Made by a program: the position numbers and the translations under genes
The notes under the pieces: model-generated
The model's database searches: none
Seen by the model: the letters and a program-made list of their open reading frames with translations, nothing else
Told to the model about the DNA's origin: nothing
Shown here: in pieces, positions 9,101 to 15,781 of the stretch
Numbering within the stretch: the first letter of the stretch is position 1
Layout of the letters: each line of letters begins with the position of its first letter
From: Croceitalea dokdonensis DOKDO 023
GTDB lineage: Bacteria > Bacteroidota > Bacteroidia > Flavobacteriales > Flavobacteriaceae
Length of the DNA: 64,000 bases
Assembly: GCF_001306415.1 (NCBI RefSeq)
Contig: NZ_LDJX01000001.1
Coordinates: 1 to 64,000, forward strand
Reading direction: 5' to 3'

Positions 9101-10640
9101 GATGTGTATTTGTTGATAGTTTAAAATATTTTAATAATGCATTCTGACTAATTTCGGCTTTATCATTTAAAAATTCAAAAAGAGCCGCATACGCTTCCTG
9201 AGTGTTTAAAAATTCAGTTGTAACATCTTTGTTTATGACCGTTTTTCCATCATCTATTGCTTCTTTTTCATATATTTTGAGATTATGAATAAACTGCCAA
9301 AGTCGGAATTCTTGATAAATAGGGTTTGATTTGGAGATACATTTGATCGGCTGGATTTCCTTTTTTCCATCCTTGATAAAAACGCGCGATTCATAAGGGC
9401 AATTGGAAATAGTGGATTTTTTACTTTTCAACGGTCTTTGGTAAAAGATAATATCCTCTAAAAACAAATAATCAAATCCGTTTTCTTTGATATTGTTTTT
9501 ATGCGCTTCATTACCCTGGTAAAGCTCCTCTATACAATCCTTGTAAAGTGAACGGTTTTGTAGCTCAGCATGTTCTTGTATTTGTTTGGCAAGTATAGCT
9601 TTGAGTTCTTCTAGATAGTATTTTCTTTCAATGGTTTTGATAAGTTTACCCCTTATTTTTTGGTCGGGATTTCTCAACAATGTTTCATAAATATAAACTC
9701 CAACCGTAGTTCCTGCATTGGCAAGGTCATTTTCGGTTTTCTTTTTAATGGCAATCCAATCTTTTTCGGAATCTACAGCTCTAAAACTTCTTTTTTCGTT
9801 TCCTTCTTTATCTATTTTTACCGCTCCGCCTTTCTCTAAACTGGTAGTGACAATAAATTCACGAGTTTTTCCCTTCCAATCAAAAAGCGAATCTTTGCTC
9901 TGCCTCCTATAAATCCAACCATTTTCTAGAATAACGTTATACCAGGTCCCTTTGGCATTGGTATCTTCAGTAGCTTGCACATCTGAAACCTTAAGGGCAT
10001 GGTATTCTTCAAGCTTATCCTTGGAATCAGCTTCTTCCTCCCCCCTTAGTTGGTAATACCCACGCTTTTGGTTAAAATTTAGTAATATCCAAGCTAACTC
10101 TTCTTTAGATATTTTTTTAGAAAGTGCCTTTTTTCGCAGATAATAGAGTGTCCAATCATAGGGTATTTTTGATTGCTCACCATTAGCCTTGGTATAAAAC
10201 AGTGACGGATTTTTAAATTGAAACTCCTCGACCATTTCATTGAAGGATTCTTGAAAGATGAAATGATAGTTATCGTCGCTATCCTTTCTGTAAGGTAATT
10301 TCACTTCCGTTTCAGGTTTAAATTGCCCCAAGCGATCTTCAAAATCAATGCTTTCCGCATAATGTTTGGGAAGAAACCCAAGAATGTTCAAAACACGATG
10401 TAAACGTTCCCTGCGTAAATTATCTCGCTGATACAAACGTCTTATTCCTCTATAATTGGTACGTGCTGCCGTTTGGGATACAGTGACACCGCTATCAAAT
10501 TTTCCGAGTATGTCTTGACTCATTGGAATTATGCGGCTGCCCAAAGCTTCTATTTTGCCTTCTTTCCTGTTGAAGTCATTTTCTATTAATGCCCACCCAA
10601 TCGAGTTGGTGCCCAAATCCAATCCTAAAATTCGTTTCAT
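6126..10640 (-). CDS. cas9: CRISPR-associated endonuclease Cas9, type II-C
   Basis: A 1504-aa Cas9, in the long Bacteroidota size range. RuvC-I is at the start (ILGLDLGTNSIGWALIE, D8). An arginine-rich bridge helix spans about 56-82. RuvC-II is near 755 (HVELGREM, E755). The HNH nuclease is near 880-915 (YQIEHIIPRSRYFDD, H883). RuvC-III is near 1080 (DHRHHALDALVIA, H1081 and D1084). The region after about 1150 should hold the wedge and PAM-interacting domains. All catalytic residues seen are intact, so it should be an active RNA-guided double-strand DNA nuclease using the tracrRNA at 10745. It is the first gene of the minus-strand operon; the intergenic stretch 10641-10744 is shared with the divergent tracrRNA. 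Confidence 0.98.
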   Translation of the reverse strand: MKRILGLDLGTNSIGWALIENDFNRKEGKIEALGSRIIPMSQDILGKFDSGVTVSQTAARTNYRGIRRLYQRDNLRRERLHRVLNILGFLPKHYAESIDFEDRLGQFKPETEVKLPYRKDSDDNYHFIFQESFNEMVEEFQFKNPSLFYTKANGEQSKIPYDWTLYYLRKKALSKKISKEELAWILLNFNQKRGYYQLRGEEEADSKDKLEEYHALKVSDVQATEDTNAKGTWYNVILENGWIYRRQSKDSLFDWKGKTREFIVTTSLEKGGAVKIDKEGNEKRSFRAVDSEKDWIAIKKKTENDLANAGTTVGVYIYETLLRNPDQKIRGKLIKTIERKYYLEELKAILAKQIQEHAELQNRSLYKDCIEELYQGNEAHKNNIKENGFDYLFLEDIIFYQRPLKSKKSTISNCPYESRVFIKDGKKEIQPIKCISKSNPIYQEFRLWQFIHNLKIYEKEAIDDGKTVINKDVTTEFLNTQEAYAALFEFLNDKAEISQNALLKYFKLSTNTHRWNNVEDKKYPCNETRSEFIKRLSKMDGIDLGKTLSPAFEKSLWHIIYSVKDKKQYVRALETFAMKNGLDINQFRENFEKFKPYDSAYGAYSEKALKKVLPLIRRGTYWKKDAIPAAVQERIVNIMKRIESVDFNLEKIENFADDDIPKQLLKSFAKGKDPMQGLNTYQACYAVYNRHSEVSDIQLWKSPEDITKYLDSFKQHSLRNPIVEQVVMETLRVVRDIWQYYGNGAKDFFSEIHVELGREMKNDKKTRERISKSITENENTNERIKNILKELMGDEALQGDIRPYSKGHQDILKLYEEGVFANAPETYKNIKIDDIEKIRKNNSPSKSDIVKYKLWLEQGYISPYTGSPIPLSRLFTTDYQIEHIIPRSRYFDDSMGNKIICESAVNEEKTNKTAYEFIKENAGRIIDLGQGKQVPLFDLEAYESHCRGYFKGNTKKLKFLLSEDIPEGFINRQLNDSRYISKVVTSLLSNVVREEGEQEATSKNLVPLVGTITSKLKKDWGLEAIWDDLIAPRFERMNQLTKSTDFRKEVIDGHGNRYFINTVPDDIKKGFSKKRIDHRHHALDALVIACTTKDHVNYITSLNTQRNNRSLVSKLRKIEEKTIKDKRTGQPKTIKIAKAYHKPWPNFTKETFEKLSKTVVSFKQNQRIINKTNNKTWGWEKVDGVMKKVLKKQEKRNWAIRKPIHKETYYGKVKGFDSPKGKITTATRKSLREITNERQLNTITDSGIKKILNNHLKTFIDESGKINFEPAFNQDGIDLLNKNIQQLNEGKNHQPIYKVRMYTHNTMFSVGDEGNKSTKYVIPESGTNLFFNVYWDEENNKRNFETVPLNRVIAFQKQTSHIPRKDRTDVPIDNTLGRFLFTLSPDDLVYLPTDEESESFTTFEIDSLNSKQVANIYKFVDGSGTTGNFVPAEAARVIANIKDKKVRSNFCKRNNLSDKQLIKNEFGLGSPQLKNQNSLDGRQIKSICWKLEINRLGKIIKVIK

Positions 10641-10732
10641 AGTACCATGGTTAGTTTGTAAGCGGTTGAAATTACACGCTCTTATTTTCTAAAAATATGA
10701 AAAAAGTCAGTTTTTTATTACCAAAGAGTTTT

Positions 10733-10740
10733 TATCTTTA
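10733..10740 (+). promoter_or_regulatory. Probable -7 box of the tracrRNA promoter
   Basis: TATCTTTA fits the Bacteroidota -7 consensus TAnnTTTG except for the last base. It ends five to seven bases before the anti-repeat begins, the spacing expected for a start near 10745-10747. No clear TTTG -33 element is seen 19 bases upstream, only T-rich sequence. The same final A occurs in the candidate box inside the CRISPR repeat. Confidence 0.45.
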
Positions 10741-10744
10741 CAGC

Positions 10745-10826
10745 ACTGAAAGCAATTCACAATAAGGATTATTCCGTTGTGAAAACATTTAAGGACGCCC
10801 TCGCCTTTCTACGGGGGCTTTTTTGT
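10745..10826 (+). ncRNA. tracrRNA
   Basis: ACTGAAAGCAATTCACAA (10745-10762) is an 18-base perfect complement of CRISPR repeat bases 2-19. It is followed by TAAGGATTATTCCG (10763-10776), the nexus hairpin (AAGGATTATTCC is the usual Cas9 nexus shape), and then TTGTGAAAACATTTAAGG. A terminator hairpin (10797-10818) with a T-run closes it. The predicted RNA is about 80 nt, plus strand, divergent from cas9, as in other Flavobacteriia II-C loci. It should pair with the 5' half of each crRNA repeat and load Cas9. Bases 10776-10783 (GTTGTGAA) copy the first eight bases of the repeat and can pair with the anti-repeat itself, so a self-paired form is possible. Confidence 0.93.
10797..10824 (+). terminator. 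tracrRNA intrinsic terminator
   Basis: GCCCTCG (10797-10803) pairs with CGGGGGC (10812-10818), with one G-U pair and an eight-base loop, followed by six T residues (10819-10824). It sets the 3' end of tracrRNA. Confidence 0.88.
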
Positions 10827-10834
10827 TTACTTTA

Positions 10835-11124
10835 ATGTTTCACGAACTTCTTTGAAGAACAACAAATAAAAACCGTGAGCTAAAATATTTAAAGCGGTAC
10901 TGGTTTATTCCAGTATCGCTTTTCTTTTCCTTAAATGTTTCAAGAACTCCTTTGAAAAAAATGTATAAAGTACGTGAGCTCAAACATTCAAGGCGGTAGA
11001 TTTATTTCTATCGCTTTTTTCTTTTGAATGTTTCACGAACACCTTTTAAGAAAAATGGACAAAGTACGTGAGCTAAAACATTTAAAGCGGCACGGGTTTA
11101 TTCCAGCATCGCTTTCTCTTTTCT
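10835..11124 (+). repeat. Three tandem ~95-bp repeats resembling the tracrRNA 3' tail
   Basis: Units start with ATGTTTCAnGAAC at 10835, 10935 and 11028 (lengths about 100, 93 and 97 bp). Each continues to CGTGAGCTnAAAnATT (n-AAGCGG) and ends in a hairpin plus T-rich run. Hairpin stems differ but still pair in units 1 and 2: GCGGTACTGG with CCAGTATCGC, and GCGGTAGA with TCTATCGC, always around a TTTATT loop. Unit 3 (GCGGCACGGG with CCAGCATCGC) pairs poorly. The segment GTGAgctAAAACATTTAAAG plus hairpin plus T-run parallels GTGAAAACATTTAAGG plus terminator in tracrRNA. The unit start can also pair with CGTGAgctAAACAT. These could be decayed tracrRNA tails, stacked terminators or small RNAs. No anti-repeat was seen in them. 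Confidence 0.75.
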
Positions 11125-11179
11125 TAACTTTTTCATCACATCCCATATATGCAAACCTTAGTTAAAGCGTAAACAGAGT

Positions 11180-11405
11180 ATCAACCACCATCATCAACCA
11201 CCATCATCAACCACCATCATCAACCATCAACGAACAACCATCAACGAACAACCATCAACCACCAACCATCAACCAAGAACCGTCAACCAAGAACCACCAA
11301 CCACCAACCACCAACCACCAACCACCAACGAACAACCATCAACGAACAACCATCAACGAACAACCACCAACCACCAACCAACAACCACCAACCAACCAAC
11401 CAACA
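11180..11405. repeat. CA-rich minisatellite (ACCACCAACC / ATCAACC motifs)
   Basis: About 225 bp of imperfect short repeats built from AACCACCATCATC, CAACGAACAACCAT and ACCACCAACC units, almost without G on the plus strand. The minus strand is therefore rich in GGTTGGTGG runs, which could fold as two-layer G-quadruplexes. No credible gene reads through it; the 70-codon minus frame at 11339-11551 is an artefact of the repeat. It lies between the tracrRNA-side repeats and the 2TM operon. Confidence 0.85.
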
Positions 11406-11514
11406 TTCCATCCCCAAAAAACAACAATTGGGTCATCCATTTTTTTAAAACCCCTTGAATTAGGGGAGATTTGGGGTATACAAATTAAAACAACAATCAA
11501 TAAAAAGGATAACG

Positions 11515-11793
11515 ATGGAAAACACAAACGAGTATCAGTACAACAGGGCAAAAGAACACGTAGAGCTAATCAAATCTTTTTATGTGCATGTGATCATCTA
11601 TAGCATCACCATAGGGTTTTTAGCGTATTTAAATTACCGTACCACCAGCTTTGTATGGGTTATATTTCCCGCCTTGGGTTGGGGCTTGGGATTAGCAAGT
11701 CATGGCCTAAGGGCATTTGGACAAAACCTACTATGGGGCAAATCTTGGGAGGAAAGAAAAATAAAGCAATTCATGGAAGAGGATAGGCTGTAA
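11515..11793 (+). CDS. 2TM-domain small membrane protein (paralog 1)
   Basis: A 92-aa protein of the 2TM family, a two-helix membrane domain common in Flavobacteriia next to LytTR two-component genes. A short charged N-terminus (NRAKEHVELIKSFYVH) leads into helix 1 (VIIYSITIGFLAYLNY). Helix 2 is FVWVIFPALGWGLGLASHGL, and the C-terminus ends in the family motif GKSWEERKIKQFMEE. The invariant GWGxGxxxH core is visible. It is the first of four tandem paralogs. A spaced AAAAAGGATAACG lies just before the ATG. The function is unknown; the association suggests membrane signalling. Confidence 0.9.
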   Translation: MENTNEYQYNRAKEHVELIKSFYVHVIIYSITIGFLAYLNYRTTSFVWVIFPALGWGLGLASHGLRAFGQNLLWGKSWEERKIKQFMEEDRL

Positions 11794-11834
11794 GCAAAAT
11801 AGTATATTTAAAGAACCAACTAAATAATCGCATC

Positions 11835-12137
11835 ATGGAAAAAAACAATACGGATACCAAATACCTTAAAGCTCGGGAACGGGTAGACCAACTGCGCAAG
11901 TTTTATGTAAACCTTACCTCGTATGTTTTGGTGATCGCTGGCTTGGCAGGGTTAAACTACTGGATAGATGAGTGGCGTTACCCATGGTTCCTTTGGGCTG
12001 CCCTAGGCTGGGGAATTGGGGTTTTCTTTCACGCCCTGGGCACCTTTAACCTTAATCCCTTTTTTGGAAAAAAATGGGAGGAGCGCAAGATCAAGGAGTA
12101 TATGGAAAAAGAACAAACAAACACCAAATGGAAATAA
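11835..12137 (+). CDS. 2TM-domain small membrane protein (paralog 2)
   Basis: A 100-aa second copy with the same plan: amphipathic start (KARERVDQLRKFYVN), helix 1 (LTSYVLVIAGLAGLNYWI), helix 2 (WFLWAALGWGIGVFFHAL) and the terminal GKKWEERKIKEYMEKE. It is separated from paralog 1 by about 40 bp and followed three bases after its stop by paralog 3, so the genes form one transcription unit. The conserved FNLNPFFGKKWEERKIKEYM tail is closest to paralogs 3 and 4. No catalytic motif is present. Confidence 0.9.
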   Translation: MEKNNTDTKYLKARERVDQLRKFYVNLTSYVLVIAGLAGLNYWIDEWRYPWFLWAALGWGIGVFFHALGTFNLNPFFGKKWEERKIKEYMEKEQTNTKWK

Positions 12138-12139
12138 TC

Positions 12140-12466
12140 ATGGAGAATACAGCAGACATTAAAAGGGCGCGCGCCAAAAAGCGTATGGAAGAACTTAAGG
12201 GTTTTTATATTCATACGGCCGTTTTTACGGTAATCAATATCTTTATTTTGGGGAATATCCTGGTACAGGTAAATTACAACGCGGATCGTTTTTGGAGGTT
12301 TGAGCACTTTTTTACGTTCACTTTTTGGGGTCTTGGGCTACTATTCCATGCGGCCAAGGTCTTTAGGTTCAATCCCTTTTTTGGAAAGGACTGGGAAAAA
12401 CGTCAGATAGCGCGTTTTATGGAAAAGGAGCGGAAAGAAATGGATAAAGCGGCCAAAAAATTCTAA
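12140..12466 (+). CDS. 2TM-domain small membrane protein (paralog 3)
   Basis: A 108-aa protein starting MENTADIKRARAKKRMEELK, which aligns with the starts of paralogs 1 and 2. For that reason I chose the ATG at 12140 and not the longer frame from 12074, which lies inside paralog 2. Helix 1 is FTVINIFILGNILVQV; helix 2 is FTFTFWGLGLLFHAAKVF, followed by FNPFFGKDWEKRQIARFMEK. Its stop codon shares a base with the ATG of the next gene (TAATG), indicating translational coupling. Confidence 0.88.
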   Translation: MENTADIKRARAKKRMEELKGFYIHTAVFTVINIFILGNILVQVNYNADRFWRFEHFFTFTFWGLGLLFHAAKVFRFNPFFGKDWEKRQIARFMEKERKEMDKAAKKF

Positions 12467-12798
12467 TGGATAAGGAACAGAGAAGGGCAAGGGCCATTAA
12501 AAAGGTAAAACGTATTAAAAAATTCCATAACCACCTACGGACCTATTTGGTGGTGAACATAGGCATCTTATTTTTACGTTTTACAGGCTTGGGCTTTGTG
12601 GGCAATGCCATTGACAACACCAGTACCCATAAATTGATCAGCTGGATAGACTGGAACGTTGTTGCCATTCCGCTTTTTTGGGGCATAGGATTACTGATGC
12701 ACGCCGCTAAAACCTATGGTTGGCTTCCTTTTTTCGGAGACAAATGGGAAGAACGTAAGATTAAGGAGTTTATGGAGAAGGATAGATTGGATAACTAA
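12466..12798 (+). CDS. 2TM-domain small membrane protein (paralog 4)
   Basis: A 110-aa fourth copy: basic start (RRARAIKKVKRIKKFHNHLR), helix 1 (TYLVVNIGILFLRF), a longer inter-helix loop with GNAIDNTSTHKLIS, helix 2 (VVAIPLFWGIGLLMHAAKTY) and the tail FGDKWEERKIKEFMEKDR. The start overlaps the paralog 3 stop by one base. It is followed after about 67 bp by a LytTR response regulator, the usual partner of this family. In many Flavobacteriia a 2TM domain is fused to a His_kinase-type sensor, but no kinase is present here. Confidence 0.9.
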   Translation: MDKEQRRARAIKKVKRIKKFHNHLRTYLVVNIGILFLRFTGLGFVGNAIDNTSTHKLISWIDWNVVAIPLFWGIGLLMHAAKTYGWLPFFGDKWEERKIKEFMEKDRLDN

Positions 12799-12865
12799 TG
12801 CCCATCGCCGTGGTTTAATTTTCTGAACGGTACTGCAAAAAACAACAGATAAATCTAAAGTTAAG

Positions 12866-13621
12866 ATGAAGGTTATAATTATTGAGGACGAAAAACCCGC
12901 TGCAAGGCGTTTGGGAAGGTTACTGGCAGAATTAGAGGTGAACGTGGCCACCATGTTGCACTCCGTGGAGGAATCCATTGAATGGTTCCAGAACAATCCG
13001 CACCCAGATCTGATTTTTTTGGACATTCAACTTTCCGATGGGCTATCCTTTGAGATATTTGATACCATTGAGGTTAAAAGCGCCATTATTTTTACCACTG
13101 CTTATGATGAATATGCACTGCAGGCCTTTAAGCTCAATAGCATTGATTATCTGTTAAAGCCCATTGACGACGAGGAGTTGGAAAAAGCGGTAAAACAATA
13201 CCGTGAAATACATACGGAAAGGGAACCTATTTCGGTGGATTTTGAGGACATTAAAAAACTATTGGTAAATCCCTTGGAAAGGGAATACAAAAAACGGTTT
13301 ACCGCCAAGGTGGGCCAGCACCTAAAAATCATCAATGCAGATGAGGTGGAATGTTTTTACAGTGAAAACAAAGGCACCTATGCAGCTACTACGGATGGCA
13401 GAAATTATTTGTTAGATCATACCTTGGAGCAGTTGGAAGAAGAGCTTTCGCCAAAATTGTTCTTTAGGGTAAGCAGAAAGTTTTATGTAAACATCAACCA
13501 TATCAAAGACATTATTTCCTACACCAATTCCCGGCTACAAATTAAGTTAAACCAGTATAAAGAGCAGGAAATCATCGTAAGTAGGGAACGGGTAAAAGAT
13601 TTTAAGCTTTGGTTGGAGTAA
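12866..13621 (+). CDS. LytTR-family response regulator
   Basis: A 251-aa DNA-binding response regulator. The receiver domain (1-120) has the acidic pocket E7/D8, phosphoacceptor D53 (PDLIFLDIQLSDG), the T/S switch in FTTAYDEYALQAF and the lysine in YLLKPID. The LytTR domain (about 145-250) follows, with FFRVSRKFYVNINHIKDI and VSRERVKDFKLWLE. It should activate genes when phosphorylated by a membrane histidine kinase of the LytS/YehU type. No kinase lies in the window; the upstream 2TM genes are probably co-transcribed with it and may act in sensing. Confidence 0.95.
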   Translation: MKVIIIEDEKPAARRLGRLLAELEVNVATMLHSVEESIEWFQNNPHPDLIFLDIQLSDGLSFEIFDTIEVKSAIIFTTAYDEYALQAFKLNSIDYLLKPIDDEELEKAVKQYREIHTEREPISVDFEDIKKLLVNPLEREYKKRFTAKVGQHLKIINADEVECFYSENKGTYAATTDGRNYLLDHTLEQLEEELSPKLFFRVSRKFYVNINHIKDIISYTNSRLQIKLNQYKEQEIIVSRERVKDFKLWLE

Positions 13622-13703
13622 GGGTATTTAACTATTTGGATTAAAGTAAAATGGATAGTTCAATAGTTTTTTCTTATACTGGATTTTTTGATGGGTTTTT
13701 TGC

Positions 13704-14891
13704 CTATTCCTCCACTCGGTTGTCATCAAAAGCGGAAGGAAGTAATTTGGGAATGAGCTTGATGAATATAGGCAATAAAACGGCACCCCCGGGCAGCATA
13801 AAAATGGCCAATGATGGAATGGATTTAAAAATATCTATAAGTTGCATCTGAATTTTTTTTCGCTCTTCCGCATCCAGGTCCTTGATAGTGGATTTTGCCA
13901 AAAGGGAAACCAGTTCCCTACTTTCCGAAAGTTCTTTTTTTAACCGCTTGCTGTTCCTTAAAATTAATTTGCCCACATTTTTGGTCATGCCCTCGTAAAA
14001 TTTTGAGGCCAGATTGGTGTCCTTTAAATACGGGATGCTATCCCTATTTTTTTTAAAAAATTGTTGTACGTTTTTAAAAGCGGTCTGGGCGTCCATCTCG
14101 GTCTTTTGCAATGGGCCTAAAAGCGTGGCAATAAAGGCAGATTCCGTTGGGTCTATATGGGCATCTTCCCAAACGGCCAAACAGGCAAAATCCAACAGAT
14201 AGTCTTTTTCAAGTGTGCTTAGGTTTTCTGGTATCATTTGCAGGTAAGAGCCTTGAAACCGGGTGCTGCTATGGTCTACATAGCTCAACGAGGCCTCCAA
14301 AAGCTGAATGAGCTTAAGGTCGTTTTCTTTGGCTTGTTTGGAGTACAGTGCGTGGTTCGCAAGGTTAATGATAATATACTCCAATATACGGGCATGCTGT
14401 TCCAGATTTGGTGTTTTGCGCAAATAGGCCTGAAAAACCAGGACATCTACATACAACAGTGAATTGGTAAGACTGTTGCCTATGGCCTTGTTAAACACGT
14501 TACCGTTGAGGTAAATTCTGGAATCCAACAGTTTTTCTAATTGTGAAACGGTTTTGGTGCCCGATAAAATCTTACTAAGAAAAGAAATGCTTCCCAATTC
14601 CATTTTTTGGTAATAAGTAAATACCGTCTCCACAAATACTTCAAAATCTGAATTCTGGGTTTCAAAATGGTAAGCAAAATAAAGTGCGGTAAGCAAGTTG
14701 ATTTTTGCTACTTCGTCCTCAGAAAGTTGATGTTCCGATGGAATAAAACCGGAAATATTTAAATGGATGCCATAAATAAATCCGTTTTGCAGAAGTTCCT
14801 GGTAGAGCTCCTTATGGTTGGCATAAGGCGTTTTTTCCGTTTTAACGAGCGAACCAAATTTGGTAATCCAACCTTGGGCAGAGGGATTCAT
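13704..14891 (-). CDS. LETM1-related biofilm-associated protein
   Basis: A 395-aa protein. The first 290 residues are mostly helical with no recognised domain. The C-terminal 100 residues match the LETM1-like ribosome-binding region: NSKRLKKELSESRELVSLLA, then DLDAEERKKIQMQLIDIFKS, then SIPSLAIFMLPGGAVLLPIF and IKLIPKLLPSAF. The hydrophobic LPGG segment is the family's membrane-proximal hallmark. Flavobacteriia carry a conserved family of this architecture named LETM1-related biofilm-associated protein. It is transcribed alone, divergent from the DUF4331 operon. The molecular function is unknown. Confidence 0.85.
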   Translation of the reverse strand: MNPSAQGWITKFGSLVKTEKTPYANHKELYQELLQNGFIYGIHLNISGFIPSEHQLSEDEVAKINLLTALYFAYHFETQNSDFEVFVETVFTYYQKMELGSISFLSKILSGTKTVSQLEKLLDSRIYLNGNVFNKAIGNSLTNSLLYVDVLVFQAYLRKTPNLEQHARILEYIIINLANHALYSKQAKENDLKLIQLLEASLSYVDHSSTRFQGSYLQMIPENLSTLEKDYLLDFACLAVWEDAHIDPTESAFIATLLGPLQKTEMDAQTAFKNVQQFFKKNRDSIPYLKDTNLASKFYEGMTKNVGKLILRNSKRLKKELSESRELVSLLAKSTIKDLDAEERKKIQMQLIDIFKSIPSLAIFMLPGGAVLLPIFIKLIPKLLPSAFDDNRVEE

Positions 14892-15063
14892 GAAATTTAT
14901 TTAACACATCAAAGAAACATAAATTAAAAGACAATGGCTACACAACAACGGGTTAAATACCATCGGGCAAAGGTTGTGGGCCTATTTTAAATTTTAACAC
15001 CAAAAACCAAACCCTCTACCATCGGGTTCCGTAGGTAAGGACAAATAACTAAAACAGTGTAAG

Positions 15064-15756
15064 ATGAAAAAAAGAACAAAGTACCTTATGGGGATTGGCA
15101 GTATTGTGGTCGCTACCCTCATTTTTGTAGCCGCAGACCACATTGACGCACCGGGCAGTATGGGCACCTCTGCAGATATTGCGGATTATTTTGCTTTTGA
15201 GCCCACAGAAGGGGCCAATGAAACTACCTTCATTGTAGATCTACAGTCTAACGTACTTCCAGACCTGGCCTACGGAACCTTTGACGAGGATGTGTTGACC
15301 GAAATTAACATTGACCTGGATGGGGATTTGATAGAGGATACCGTAATCCAGGCCATTCCCAGAAATGGGAGAATGTTTTTTTTTGGCCCGGCCACTCCCG
15401 GTCAGACCGGACTTAACGGACCAGTATTAATGGATGCAGCGCTAGGGGATGTGGAAATTTCCGATGCTACGGCGATTGTGGAGACCACAGCAGCGGGAGT
15501 AAAGCTCTTTGCAGGCCCAAGGCAAGACCCGTTCTTTTTTGATTTTTTTCAATTCAATGCCGTCATCAACCCGGCAATGGATGCCGCTCCTAGGGGCTTT
15601 TTGCCCAGTGGTGAGGCAGAAGATACTTTTGACGGGGCAAACACTTTAAGTATTGCCATTGAAATACCCAATAGCCTGCTTGGGACCCCAACGGCAACCA
15701 ATGCCTTGGGAATTACCGTTTACAACACATGGGTAACCACAAACAGAAAACAATAG
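15064..15756 (+). CDS. DUF4331-family secreted protein
   Basis: A 230-aa protein with an N-terminal signal anchor (MGIGSIVVATLIFVAADH), then the family opening HIDAPGSMGTSADIADYFAF, FIVDLQSNVLPDL, and IQAIPRNGRMFFFGPA. DUF4331 proteins typically start with DH.DAP and are exported; their activity is unknown. It is the first gene of a three-gene operon with a second DUF4331-like lipoprotein (25 bp downstream) and a TPR lipoprotein, an arrangement seen in Bacteroidota. The pair may be two parts of what is a single DUF4331 protein elsewhere, since this one holds the N-terminal motifs and the next the C-terminal ones. Confidence 0.9.
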   Translation: MKKRTKYLMGIGSIVVATLIFVAADHIDAPGSMGTSADIADYFAFEPTEGANETTFIVDLQSNVLPDLAYGTFDEDVLTEINIDLDGDLIEDTVIQAIPRNGRMFFFGPATPGQTGLNGPVLMDAALGDVEISDATAIVETTAAGVKLFAGPRQDPFFFDFFQFNAVINPAMDAAPRGFLPSGEAEDTFDGANTLSIAIEIPNSLLGTPTATNALGITVYNTWVTTNRKQ

Positions 15757-15781
15757 ATTTTAATTCAAAAAAATAATACAA

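Noticed and set aside
10641-10732. Long-form tracrRNA acting on the cas9 promoter
   Set aside because: No extended 5' tracrRNA sequence complementary to the cas9 promoter could be recognised.
11339-11551. 70-codon minus frame
   Set aside because: It is a translation of the CA-rich minisatellite and the 2TM gene start.
12074-12139. N-terminal extension of the third 2TM gene
   Set aside because: The extension lies inside paralog 2; the ATG at 12140 aligns with the starts of the sister proteins.
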